From the NCBI GenBank assembly GCA_963798865.1, contig CAWCVZ010000004.1, forward strand, positions 1,178,001 to 1,242,000: a stretch of 64,000 nt of DNA, given 5' to 3'. Source of the stretch: RBG-16-34-14 sp963798865. Lineage in GTDB: Bacteria; Bacteroidota; Ignavibacteria; Ignavibacteriales; Ignavibacteriaceae. A program made the position numbers and the translations under genes. Below, piece by piece: positions 36,802-46,094 of the stretch (position 1 is the first letter of the stretch; every line of letters begins with the position of its first letter). A model generated the notes under the pieces. The model searched no databases and was not told the origin of the DNA. It saw only the letters and a list, made by a program, of their open reading frames with translations.

Positions 36802-37608
36802 TTACTTCAGCAATTCATCTATTCTTTTGAAAGAATAATTTCTCTTTTTTAATTCGGAAATTAAGTCCTGCAGATAAAAATAAAACTTATCTTCTCTTTC
36901 GGGTGAAGTTCCAAAATGAATTAAAAGAATGAACCCGTTTAATCCCCTTTTGTGCAAGGTTTCATAATCAAGAATGTTCTTATAAATATCTTTACTGGAA
37001 ATATAATTTTTCATATCAGGAGTTGTGTAATCTGCATTGGATTTTGTGCCGGGAGTAAAATCAATTAAAGTTAACCCGAAATCACCCGTCCATTTACTTA
37101 TTGTGTCATTATACCATTCAAAAGGAGGAAGAAAATATTCAGCTTCATTTTTTGAAATACCATACTTTTCCATCTCTCTATAATTATTACTCAGATCTTC
37201 AATAAATTCCTCATGAGAAATTAAAGTGCTGTCTCTATTTTCCCAGTCACAATAAAGAAGATGATTATCTGAATGTGCACCTAAGTAATGATTATCTGAT
37301 ATCAGTTTATTTATTGCATTTTCAAAATTTTTATTTCTATAGAAATTCCCGGTAAAGAAAAAAGAAGCTTTTATACTTTCATCCTTTAGAACTTTTGTTA
37401 TGTAATTAGCCCCTTCCCCAAAACTATCACCTGTAAAAACAATAGAAATTTCTTTTTTAGTTGTATCACCGCGGATTATTCCTCCATACGAAAATGTGAA
37501 GGTTTTATTTTTTGGAGAATCCTGGAAAGACCTGTTTTGAGCATTCGCAGAAAAGAAAAATAAGATGAGACTAACGATTGATATAAGAGTTCTTGTTAAA
37601 TATTTCAT
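36802..37608 (-). CDS. Polysaccharide deacetylase family protein, secreted
   Basis: NodB-type deacetylase of 268 residues with a signal peptide (about 1-23, cleavage near SANAQ). The metal-binding HxxxH is HSDNH (H112, H116). The catalytic motif that is TFDDG in typical members reads FTGDSFG, with a single aspartate (D61), and motif 3 is PPFEWYN. These departures resemble a known subset of Bacteroidota carbohydrate deacetylases but leave activity uncertain. It is convergent with the URO-D gene (stop codons adjoin) and downstream of the PAP2 gene by 20 bases. Confidence 0.85.
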   Translation of the reverse strand: MKYLTRTLISIVSLILFFFSANAQNRSFQDSPKNKTFTFSYGGIIRGDTTKKEISIVFTGDSFGEGANYITKVLKDESIKASFFFTGNFYRNKNFENAINKLISDNHYLGAHSDNHLLYCDWENRDSTLISHEEFIEDLSNNYREMEKYGISKNEAEYFLPPFEWYNDTISKWTGDFGLTLIDFTPGTKSNADYTTPDMKNYISSKDIYKNILDYETLHKRGLNGFILLIHFGTSPEREDKFYFYLQDLISELKKRNYSFKRIDELLK

Positions 37609-37628
37609 TCAACACTTTTATCCATTCA

Positions 37629-38519
37629 TTAAAACAACCAGGTAAATGAAAGTCCATCACGAAGAGGTGTTATCATTATATTTGTTCCATCCATATTATC
37701 ATTTTCATTATGCCACTTTAAAATACTTTGCCCAATAAAAATACCTAAAACAGAACCAAGCACTGTATCAGAAAACCAATGTTTATCTTTATATAATCTG
37801 GCAAAAGGACCAAGTGCAGCTAGAGAATAAAGACCGATTGTGGCCCAGAGATTATCAATTTGCCTTGCAAGGATAGTAGAAAGACTAAATGCAATCATTG
37901 AATGACCGGAAAAAAATGATGCGCGGTTATCATTGGTACCGGCAAATAGTTTAAATGATGTATTCCCTTCATTGAAGAATGGGCGTGCCCTGCCAACAGT
38001 TATACTTAAAGGCAGCTGGATAATTCCTGTGGTTATTACGGACTCAACGAGCATCTGTCCGGTTTTTCTAATCCATTGATTTTCAAATGCAGCTCCGGAA
38101 ATGTACACCAATAATGCAGCAGGACCCACATAAAGAACTGTTGCGTAAGGATGTCCAATCTTAACAAGAACATCTTCATTAAATGAACTTTTGTTACGCT
38201 GAACACGATTCCGCACTTCATCATCCAGAAGAAATGAGCCGGCAACTCCCAAAATTACACCGCCGGCAATAATTCCGTCTGAACCATCCCAATGAAGCGG
38301 TGAAGTTAAAACATTCCCAATACACTTTATTGTTGAAGAAACATCATCAGATAAAGAGTTATGAAATTCTTTTACGAGAGAATCATCATAAAAATTTCTG
38401 GGATGATTTTGAATTAGAACTGATTGTTTAAGCTGAACATCAAAAGCTGATATCATTTTGGTTTGAGCTTTACACAATCCGCTTAACAAAAGTGCCGCTG
38501 GTATGAGATGTCTAATCAT
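37629..38519 (-). CDS. PAP2-family phosphatase, secreted or membrane-bound
   Basis: Phosphatidic-acid-phosphatase-type enzyme of 296 residues with an N-terminal signal (about 1-18). The three active-site motifs are present: ITVGRARPF, SGHSMIAF and RLYKDKHWFSD. Several hydrophobic segments surround them. The family removes phosphate from lipid phosphates such as undecaprenyl pyrophosphate or phosphatidic acid at the periplasmic side. It is 20 bases upstream of the deacetylase gene and probably in the same operon; the exact substrate is open. Confidence 0.88.
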   Translation of the reverse strand: MIRHLIPAALLLSGLCKAQTKMISAFDVQLKQSVLIQNHPRNFYDDSLVKEFHNSLSDDVSSTIKCIGNVLTSPLHWDGSDGIIAGGVILGVAGSFLLDDEVRNRVQRNKSSFNEDVLVKIGHPYATVLYVGPAALLVYISGAAFENQWIRKTGQMLVESVITTGIIQLPLSITVGRARPFFNEGNTSFKLFAGTNDNRASFFSGHSMIAFSLSTILARQIDNLWATIGLYSLAALGPFARLYKDKHWFSDTVLGSVLGIFIGQSILKWHNENDNMDGTNIMITPLRDGLSFTWLF

Positions 38520-38605
38520 TTGTATTGGTTTAAAGATGATAGGACAATACTAATTATATTATATAAAATCTACAAATGAGGTGAAAAAAATTTAAGCTAA
38601 AGATT

Positions 38606-38755
38606 TTATCTCAACTCAAGCTTAAGTTTGATATCATCGGCTTTAATATTATTTATTTTAGCAGCCTTTCTTTTTACAATCTCAATATCTTCTTCCGATT
38701 CCAGAGTTCCTTCAAATACAAAGTAACCTCTTTCCTCAACTGCACGGACAATTTT
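38606..38755 (-). pseudogene. Truncated BON-domain protein remnant
   Basis: About 49 codons without a start codon, bounded upstream by an in-frame TAA. The reading VEERGYFVFEGTLESEED followed by VKRKAAKINNIKADDIKLKL resembles the end of a BON domain (OsmY-like). Probably the 3' end of a lost gene. The rest of the gap up to 39016 (about 260 bases) shows no credible gene. Confidence 0.45.
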
Positions 38756-39090
38756 TTATAAAGCAAATGAACCTATCCATATAAATATTAAAATCCGGAA
38801 GAGTTATGCTGAAAAGCATTTTGCAAGCTCAAACTGGTTTGCAGGGATGAAAATTTAATGGATACTACCTATCCGTAAATTCAATATCATTTAAAAGCCT
38901 GTTTTATTCAAGGTAGACGTTATGAAACGCCAGAATAAATTAGGTTATTTATTGAGAATACTTTACTTTGATAATTAACTTTTAAATAAAATTTAAAATT
39001 AATTAAAAAGCAAAATATGAAGCGATTTAACTTCCGACTAAATTTTTTCCATTCATAGTTTTTATTTTTTGTTTTAATCCACGAATTTAT

Positions 39091-39516
39091 TTGCCCAGGA
39101 GAAAGCCAATTCAAATTGCATTATTCAACCCGGTACAAATCTTTCCTGAGAATACATCAATTACAGGATTACGTATTAATTTAATTTACGGCAAGAATTC
39201 AAATGTTACGGGTTTAGATTGGGGATTTGTAAATTCAACAACCGGTATTCAAAAAGGTGTACAGTTTGGATTTGTAAATTTGACCAATGGGGGATTTTCA
39301 GGATGGCAGGATGGGATAGTAAATGTATCTAAAGGAAGCTCGCTGGGGCTACAGACCGGGGGAGTAAATTATCACCAGGGAAATTTTAATGGCTTACAGA
39401 TTTCTGTTGTAAATTATTCAGCAACTCTGCATGGACTTCAACTTGGATTAATAAATATTATAGGCAAAGGAGGCTTTATGCCGGTTTTTCCAATTTTTAA
39501 TTTTAATTTTGATTAG
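39091..39516 (+). CDS. LA_2272-like surface repeat protein (start apparently frameshifted)
   Basis: Small protein of about 141 residues made of repeats of the form GxQxGxVN (GFVNSTTGIQKGVQFGFVN, then GLQTGGVN and GLQLGLIN), as in LA_2272-type surface repeat proteins. In this frame the only start candidate is TTG at 39091, although the frame is open back to 39031 and encodes a hydrophobic stretch (FFPFIVFIFCF). An ATG at 39017 in another frame encodes MKRFNFRLNFF, and adding one T to the T-run at 39043-39048 would join the two into a normal signal peptide. So the gene is probably 39017-39516 with an indel. Function unknown; likely outer-membrane or surface. Confidence 0.65.
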   Translation: MPRRKPIQIALFNPVQIFPENTSITGLRINLIYGKNSNVTGLDWGFVNSTTGIQKGVQFGFVNLTNGGFSGWQDGIVNVSKGSSLGLQTGGVNYHQGNFNGLQISVVNYSATLHGLQLGLINIIGKGGFMPVFPIFNFNFD

Positions 39517-39566
39517 AACCACTTTACTTCACTAAAACGAGTGCAATGGTTCAAATTTCAACTATT

Positions 39567-41654
39567 CTAACCTTCATATTTTTTCTTTAATTCACTCATT
39601 CCTTTCGGATCTCCTATAATTGTAAGCCGGTCCCCTTCTTCAATTATAGTTTTTCCTGAAGGAACAATGGTTTCACTATCCCTTCTCAAAAGTGCCACCA
39701 GGCAGCCTTCCGGAAATCTAATCTCTTTTAATGCTTTACCAATTAAATGATCTGATGCAGTTTCCTTATCAACAAAGAGGGAAAGGCACCGATCCTCATG
39801 TATAAGAGCTTCCTTTAAATCCTGCTCATCCTCTGCATTCATCCACTCCTGCTCAAAACCATCTTCTTCAACTCTTCCCGCAATTTGTGCAAGAATTCTT
39901 AAGTGCTGAGTTGGATCTTTTTCCGGACTTACCAAAAAGAAAATTGCGTTCACAATGGCATCTTCTTCGTGGTCAAGATCTTTTAACGGGTCTTTAAACG
40001 AAATATGAATTCCTTCTTTTCCCCTCACTATAACCATTTGGGCTTGGGACAATTCTTTCAGACGAAGGTGTGGAAGCGCTATTCCATGAATTACCGGAGT
40101 AATCCCTAACCGGGTTCCTTCCACAAACTGTTTACTAATCTGCGATGATGTACTTTCCGTAAACTGCGAGAGCCATTCGGATGCTTTAAATACAACATCT
40201 TTAAAATTTTCCTTTCCTGAATAATCAAGAACCAATCCGCGGGTAACAATTTCATCAAAGGGGTCCGATTCTCTAAGACCTTTCTCTTTTAAGATTGCTC
40301 TCATTTCGATATCCAATCCATCATATCTCGATCTGCCAAGTCTTTCAAATAAATGGTAAATAGCTCCCACCCTGACGACACGGGTTCGGCCGTAAATCCA
40401 GTACCATAAAATTCCTATAGTAATAAGCCCGGCACTAAACAAAATCGGTAATAATCCCATTTCAAAAATCAGGAAGAATGGAAGAACAAATCCTAAAATA
40501 TGCAGCCATGGATATAGCGGCGATTTAAATCCGGGGTCGTATGCTTCTATTTTGCTTTCGCGGATAATAATTACAGCAAGGCAGATAAAAGCAAAAACCA
40601 TTAGCTGGAAAGCGCTTGCAAGTTTTGCCATTCCGGTCGGATCCAGAAGAATAATAATTAAAATTATTGTTCCAATGGTTAAAAGAATGGAATAGACGGG
40701 CGTACTCCACTTACTTAATTTAAGAAATATACGCGGCAGTAAATGATCCCTGCTTAATGCAAGCGGATACCTTGAAGCGCTCAGAGTTCCACCGTTAGCA
40801 ACGGATATAAATGCAAACAGTGCAGCTAATGAAAACAATACTGACCCTGCTTCGCCAAAAATATACTCACCTGCTGTTGCAACAGGGGTAAGATCTCCTT
40901 TTAGAATGCTTAAAGGAATTATCCCAACCATTACGAAAGTGCCGAGTGAATAAATGATTATTGCAGTACCCAGAGCTAAAAAAATTCCAAGGGGTAAATT
41001 TCTTTCAGGATTTTTTACCTCTTCAGATAAGCTTGCTATATTTGTTAAGCCGACATAGCTTATATAAACTAATCCTGCCCCGGATAGAATTGATGACCAG
41101 CCTGATGATAAAAAATTCTGAAAGCTGTTAGTATCTATTTTAGGCAAACCACCTGAGATGAAGATCAGAAGAAAAAACAAAAGCACTGTAACCAGGAAAG
41201 ATTGAAGCCTCCCGCTTTTTTTTGATCCAAACAAGCTTAACAGTCCAAGCACTAAAGCTGTAACAATAGCAACCGGAATTATTTCGACAGCGGAAAAAAA
41301 TATTTTTATATATGCCCCCATACCAATTAAAGCAAAAGAAACTTTTAGCACTAATGTTGCCCAGGTTCCGAATCCGCCGACAGTTCCAATCATCGGACCA
41401 AGAGTCCTGTCAAGAAAATAATAGACACCGCCCGCTTTGGGCATCGCAGTTGCCAGTTCAATAATTGATAACATTGCAGGAATAAGCGGGATAACCGCAA
41501 TTAAATAAGCAAGCGGTAATGCGGGACCCGTTTCTTCTACAGCAAGCCCTGGCAATAGAAAAAACCCGGAGCTTAATGTCGTTCCGGTTGCAATTGCATA
41601 AACATTAAAGAGAGTTAACTCTTTTTTTAACTTCTCTTTTCTTTTGGTAAACAT
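39567..41654 (-). CDS. APC-superfamily permease fused to EIIA-like and RCK_C-like domains
   Basis: A 695-residue fusion. Residues 1 to about 430 form an APC-type amino-acid transporter with about twelve membrane segments (ATGTTLSSGFFLLPG near the N-terminus). A soluble part follows with a PTS EIIA-like domain (about 470-615), whose phospho-histidine position is kept in GIALPHLRL, and a TrkA_C/RCK_C-like domain at the end (GCLVALLRRDSETIVPSGKT, then DRLTIIGDP). Such tails bind nucleotides or respond to phosphorylation, so transport is likely gated by cell energy or nitrogen status. The substrate is unknown; it lies 107 bases after the phosphatase cluster. Confidence 0.88.
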   Translation of the reverse strand: MFTKRKEKLKKELTLFNVYAIATGTTLSSGFFLLPGLAVEETGPALPLAYLIAVIPLIPAMLSIIELATAMPKAGGVYYFLDRTLGPMIGTVGGFGTWATLVLKVSFALIGMGAYIKIFFSAVEIIPVAIVTALVLGLLSLFGSKKSGRLQSFLVTVLLFFLLIFISGGLPKIDTNSFQNFLSSGWSSILSGAGLVYISYVGLTNIASLSEEVKNPERNLPLGIFLALGTAIIIYSLGTFVMVGIIPLSILKGDLTPVATAGEYIFGEAGSVLFSLAALFAFISVANGGTLSASRYPLALSRDHLLPRIFLKLSKWSTPVYSILLTIGTIILIIILLDPTGMAKLASAFQLMVFAFICLAVIIIRESKIEAYDPGFKSPLYPWLHILGFVLPFFLIFEMGLLPILFSAGLITIGILWYWIYGRTRVVRVGAIYHLFERLGRSRYDGLDIEMRAILKEKGLRESDPFDEIVTRGLVLDYSGKENFKDVVFKASEWLSQFTESTSSQISKQFVEGTRLGITPVIHGIALPHLRLKELSQAQMVIVRGKEGIHISFKDPLKDLDHEEDAIVNAIFFLVSPEKDPTQHLRILAQIAGRVEEDGFEQEWMNAEDEQDLKEALIHEDRCLSLFVDKETASDHLIGKALKEIRFPEGCLVALLRRDSETIVPSGKTIIEEGDRLTIIGDPKGMSELKKKYEG

Positions 41655-41761
41655 CGGTTAAATCTAAGAATTTTTTTTGCATGGTAAAAGATGGAGGGTA
41701 TTGTAATTATATAAAAGATGAGATTTTCACCACCTAAAGTCAAGGATTAGAAATGAAATGT

Positions 41762-44347
41762 TTACTTCACCTTCACCAGTACCATTGTCATATCATCTGA
41801 TGGAGGAGCCTGACCGCGGAAGGTTTTAAGTTCACTCCAGACAAGATTCATAATCTCAGAGCTTCTGTGAGAAGTCTTGTATTTAAGAAGCTCAGTCAGT
41901 TTATCCTCCCCGAAAAGATCTTTCTTTTCATTCATTGCTTCTGTTATTCCATCTGAAAAGAATGCATATATCTCCCCCACCCTGAGAGGAATTTCTTCTT
42001 CAATTAATGTTCGTTCAAAAATAATCCCGATTTCAAGTCCGAGTCCTATCCCCTGTGTTTTATAAGAATTAACTGTTCCGTTTTTAGCTGCAAGTATTGG
42101 CATATGCCCAGCACGGCAGAATCTTACAGTTTTCTTTTCTGTATCGAACAAAGCAAGTGTTAATGTTACAAACCAGTTCCGTTCGATTGATTCATAAAAG
42201 CTTTTATTTATCTCGACTAAAATATCTTTTGGAGAACGCTCTGTTTTGCATGCTAGCCTCATCATTGTCTGCAGCTTGGTCATATATAAAGAAGCGGAAA
42301 GACCTTTACCGGAAACATCACCTACAATCACATAGAGTTTTTTGCCTGCCTTGCCGCCAGACAGGTCAGGCAGGTCTGAGATTGGAATTAAATCAAAATA
42401 ATCACCGCCAACCTGCTGTGCAGGAATCATTTGTCCGCATATATCGAGTCCTTGCATTTCGGGTATATCTTTCGGCAATAGCCCCTGCTGTATTCTTCTT
42501 GCCAGTTCAAGATCTCTTTCAAGCTTATCTTTCTCAGCTTCAGATTCATACAGACGTGCATTTTCAATTGCAATAGCTGATTGATTTGCTGCTGCAGTTA
42601 ATAATTCAATATCTTTCCCTGAGAATTGTGAACCGGAATGTTTTAACCCGAATAATAAAAGACCGATTACTTTTGATTTAACAATCATTGGAATTACGGT
42701 AAAAATATTTTCAGATACAAGAAGCTTGGCATTTTCAGGAAATACATTAGGAAAATCGTTCTGCTCGATAAAAATATTTGATGAGGCAAGAGATTTTTCT
42801 TTAATAAAACTTATTAGACCGGGAGCCTTAAGTTCAATTTTTTTTACAGATAAACCAACGCTTCTTTCTAAATGCATTTTGCCGGATTCTCGGTCTTTAA
42901 TGAGTATTCCGAATGCCTTTAATTTTAGTCCTTCTACGAAAGTATCTTTCATTGAATCCATAATATTTCCCAACCCGATCAGAGTGGAAACTTCACCACT
43001 AAAGCTTAAAAGAATTTTTTGATAAGCAAATTGCTCAGGATAAAATTTTTCCGTAAGAAAATCCTGGAACTTATCTTTTGAAGATTGAAAAATGATAGCA
43101 AAGACTATAAAAGAAACACCTGCAATAACTCCCTGGTACTCTGTTCCAATTACCTCGCTTATAGTTTGACCAAGTACATAAACAATTAAGAAATAAAGCG
43201 CCAGAATTGTAATAGTAGCTGTTCCATAAGTAATTGTATTCCTTATAACAACGCTTACATCCATCAATTGGTATTTAAATATTGCATACCCGAAGGCAAG
43301 TGGAAATATAACCACAAGTACAATCGGTGCATAAAATTCCGGCGAATTAAAAATTGTGTCTGTAATTCTAGGGGCTATTAAACCTGAATACATAGATGCA
43401 AGTATTGTAAAGGTAAACGCCGCAAGAATAATGAAAACAGGTTTTTTCTCCTCCTTTGATTTTAATCTCCTGTAATTGATTATCAACGATATGTAGGCAA
43501 CTATATTTGAAACTACAATTAATAAAGATATTAAAGATACTATCTTAAAAAATGATTCTATTGGCAGAGTGTTAAAACCAAAAACCATTATTTCAACAAT
43601 AAAAGTTAGAATAAAGAGAATTCCCGGAACGATAAATATAGTTGGCTTAACCCATTTCTTTTCCAGAAGTTTAAAAGGTTTGGGAAAAGTCCAGAAGAAA
43701 TAAATATTTAGAAACGGAAGGTAGCATACGCTTAATCCCCACAAATAACCAATAATAAATGCAAGTGCAACCCCAAGATAATTTGTAACGCCAATTAAAA
43801 ATCCCGTTTGTAAAATAACCTGGGTTGCAAGAAGAACTGATGCAGCACCAATGCCATAAAAAAGTTTTTGAACTGTGCCATCCGGTTTAGCCATTAAGAC
43901 AATAAATCCAATAATAATCCAGATTAATGCGATTAAACTTATGGCAAGGGAGGGAAATGAGAATAATTTTTTAATTCTTACATCTGCAGTAAAAATATTA
44001 TTATGCCTTTTAACTGTATAATGAACAATCTCCCCTTCTTTGAATTTGTTCAACATATATTGTGCACCGGTTGTACTACTGAGCTTCTGATTATTCATTG
44101 CAAGAAACTGATCCCCATTTCTTATTCCTGCCTGCCAGGTAACACCGCCAACTTTTACAACATCAAAGAAAATTGCCATACTGTCTTTATCAATGTCTTT
44201 CGGAATCCATAGGCATTCATCATTTGAAGTGGCTGAGACTTCAACAACAAAATAAATATTAACAAGAGCTATAATTATTAGCAGAACGGAAACTGCAATT
44301 ATAAACCTTTTCTTGTTTTTAATAAAAAATTCTTTTGCTTTTTTCAT
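41762..44347 (-). CDS. Membrane PDZ-GAF-SpoIIE serine phosphatase
   Basis: A protein of 861 residues. Order: N-terminal membrane segment (14-36), a PDZ-like domain in the periplasm (about 48-120, VTWQAGIRNGDQFLAMN), seven or eight membrane segments (about 130-405), GAF domain (about 450-600) and a SpoIIE-type PP2C domain (about 625-861) with QQVGGDYFDL, VGDVSGKGLSAS, GHMPIL, FFSDGITEA and SDDMT. All metal-binding aspartates are in place. Between the first two PP2C motifs about 10 extra residues (DLPDLSGGKAGK) are encoded by a GC-rich palindrome. Likely dephosphorylates the STAS antagonist of the same cluster in response to an envelope signal. Confidence 0.92.
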   Translation of the reverse strand: MKKAKEFFIKNKKRFIIAVSVLLIIIALVNIYFVVEVSATSNDECLWIPKDIDKDSMAIFFDVVKVGGVTWQAGIRNGDQFLAMNNQKLSSTTGAQYMLNKFKEGEIVHYTVKRHNNIFTADVRIKKLFSFPSLAISLIALIWIIIGFIVLMAKPDGTVQKLFYGIGAASVLLATQVILQTGFLIGVTNYLGVALAFIIGYLWGLSVCYLPFLNIYFFWTFPKPFKLLEKKWVKPTIFIVPGILFILTFIVEIMVFGFNTLPIESFFKIVSLISLLIVVSNIVAYISLIINYRRLKSKEEKKPVFIILAAFTFTILASMYSGLIAPRITDTIFNSPEFYAPIVLVVIFPLAFGYAIFKYQLMDVSVVIRNTITYGTATITILALYFLIVYVLGQTISEVIGTEYQGVIAGVSFIVFAIIFQSSKDKFQDFLTEKFYPEQFAYQKILLSFSGEVSTLIGLGNIMDSMKDTFVEGLKLKAFGILIKDRESGKMHLERSVGLSVKKIELKAPGLISFIKEKSLASSNIFIEQNDFPNVFPENAKLLVSENIFTVIPMIVKSKVIGLLLFGLKHSGSQFSGKDIELLTAAANQSAIAIENARLYESEAEKDKLERDLELARRIQQGLLPKDIPEMQGLDICGQMIPAQQVGGDYFDLIPISDLPDLSGGKAGKKLYVIVGDVSGKGLSASLYMTKLQTMMRLACKTERSPKDILVEINKSFYESIERNWFVTLTLALFDTEKKTVRFCRAGHMPILAAKNGTVNSYKTQGIGLGLEIGIIFERTLIEEEIPLRVGEIYAFFSDGITEAMNEKKDLFGEDKLTELLKYKTSHRSSEIMNLVWSELKTFRGQAPPSDDMTMVLVKVK
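42345..42374. repeat. GC-rich palindromic insertion inside phosphatase gene
   Basis: Arms CCTGCCTTGCC and GGTCAGGCAGG (9 of 11 paired) with an 8-base loop; about two thirds G+C in a gene that is about one third. In the protein it corresponds to about 10 residues that are absent from the same loop in the three other SpoIIE-type phosphatases of the window. An in-frame insertion of a mobile palindromic repeat is the simplest reading. Confidence 0.65.
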
Positions 44348-44412
44348 ATCCTAAAATATCATTTAAGAATAACCATATACTATTAATCAGGACGGAGTCC
44401 TGAATTACGATT

Positions 44413-46092
44413 TTACTCAACCTTAATTATCATTAATGTAATATCATCTGATTGAACAGCACCATACGCGAAAGTCTGGACTTCTTTTTTGATCGAGGTT
44501 AATATTTCAGAAGCTGAGGAATCCGATAAATCAACAGCAAGCTTTTCCAGTCTTTCATCTGAAAATTCTTCATCTTTAATATTCTTTGCTTCGGTAATTC
44601 CATCGGTAAAAAAAATTATAACATCATCTTTTTCCAATTTTAACAACCCGGATTCATAAGGTGAAACAGTTTTCAAAACCCCCAGGATCATTCCTCCCTT
44701 TTCAAGCTTTTGTATTCTTCCTTTCCTTATTAATAAAGGCGGGTTATGTCCAGCGTTAACATATTCAATTGTTACATCTTCATTATTAAGCAAAGCCCAG
44801 CAGAAAGTAATAAATTTTCCATCTGTTATATTTTCAGAAACAAGATCATTTATCAAACCGGTCGCTTCACTTAATTGCATTCCCTGCTTACAAATAATTT
44901 TTAAGAATGCCTGAAGGTTAGCCATTAACAAAGCTGCAGGAACCCCTTTGCCTACAACATCAGCGATAGAAATACAAAAACTTTTATTATCAAGTTTTAT
45001 TATATCATAATAATCTCCGCCAACCTGTTTTGATGATAAATTTTCTGCAGCAATATCAAAATGAGTTAATGAAGGAACAGAATGCGGCAGAAGATTTTTC
45101 TGTATATCACGGGCAATTTCAAGTTCTTCTTCAATTTTCTGTTTCTCAAGCGCTTCAAGAAAAAGCCTTTGGTTCTCAAGTGAAATTATCGCCAGGCTGG
45201 CTACAGAAGAAATAAACTCAATATCATCTTTAGTGTACTGCTGGTTATTTATTCTTTTACCAAGAAGTATCAGACCTTGTGTTTTTCCCTGTATCTGCAT
45301 TGGTATTACTAATTCAATTTTAAGCTTATCGAGCTCAGGGTAAATTTTCCGGATATCTTCTTTGTTTAAAGTTAAACCGAGATTTTTTAAATCGTAATCT
45401 TTTAAAATCTTTTCCAGATCCTGCCTGGATATTTTGGATTCAAGAATTTTAAGCTCACCCTCTTCGAATGTTACAACGGCAAATTTGTAAACAAGGAACT
45501 GTCCTATAACCGAATAAACAAGGAGCTTTGCAACCTTTGTACTTTCATTTACCAAACCGAATTCTTTGCTTAATTCAAAAAGTGAGCTTAACCTTTGAAT
45601 TCTTGAATCGAGCACACGGTTGACTCTTGTAAGCTCCTCAAGCACTTTTGAATTTTGAATTGCAGTTGCAGATATATTTAAAATAGTTTTTAAAAATTCC
45701 CTGTCATCTTCAGAGTAGGCAGATTGGTTAAGCTTTTCACCAAGACAAATGAACCCCAGGCATTCATCGAAAGAATTGATTTTCTCAACAGCAAAAAGTT
45801 TACTTTCATTTAAATAATTCTGAAATGACTTATCTTCAAGAAGATTCCCGTTAAGTGTAATCTTAGGAAATTTCTTCTGCAGTTCTTCAGAAATTCCTTT
45901 TGCAGATTTAAGCTCAAAGGTGTCATTATTTTTTAAAGCTATCAGGCCTCTTGTTGCAAGGAACTTACCCATACATGTAAAGAGCACATTATTCATAATA
46001 AAATTAATATCGAGGCTTGCATTAACTACCCTGCTGAATTCAACAAGTGCATTAAGGTTTCTCCTTACTTTAAAATTTTCAGAGGTATCCAT
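44413..46092 (-). CDS. GAF-domain SpoIIE-type serine phosphatase, cytoplasmic
   Basis: A soluble phosphatase of 559 residues: two GAF-like domains (about 10-160 and 165-320), a coiled linker (LEALEKQKIEEELEIARDIQ) and a SpoIIE-type PP2C domain (about 350-559) with QVGGDYYDII, IADVVGKGVPAA, NAGHNPPLL, FFTDGITEA and QSDDITL. It follows the HATPase gene by 2 bases. It would be the cytoplasmic input of the cluster, dephosphorylating the STAS antagonist when its GAF domains bind their ligand; the ligand is unknown. Confidence 0.92.
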   Translation of the reverse strand: MDTSENFKVRRNLNALVEFSRVVNASLDINFIMNNVLFTCMGKFLATRGLIALKNNDTFELKSAKGISEELQKKFPKITLNGNLLEDKSFQNYLNESKLFAVEKINSFDECLGFICLGEKLNQSAYSEDDREFLKTILNISATAIQNSKVLEELTRVNRVLDSRIQRLSSLFELSKEFGLVNESTKVAKLLVYSVIGQFLVYKFAVVTFEEGELKILESKISRQDLEKILKDYDLKNLGLTLNKEDIRKIYPELDKLKIELVIPMQIQGKTQGLILLGKRINNQQYTKDDIEFISSVASLAIISLENQRLFLEALEKQKIEEELEIARDIQKNLLPHSVPSLTHFDIAAENLSSKQVGGDYYDIIKLDNKSFCISIADVVGKGVPAALLMANLQAFLKIICKQGMQLSEATGLINDLVSENITDGKFITFCWALLNNEDVTIEYVNAGHNPPLLIRKGRIQKLEKGGMILGVLKTVSPYESGLLKLEKDDVIIFFTDGITEAKNIKDEEFSDERLEKLAVDLSDSSASEILTSIKKEVQTFAYGAVQSDDITLMIIKVE

Positions 46093-46094
46093 TT

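Noticed and set aside
42097..42576. 159-codon plus-strand frame
   Set aside because: Runs antisense inside the conserved PP2C domain of the 861-residue phosphatase and has no protein-like features.
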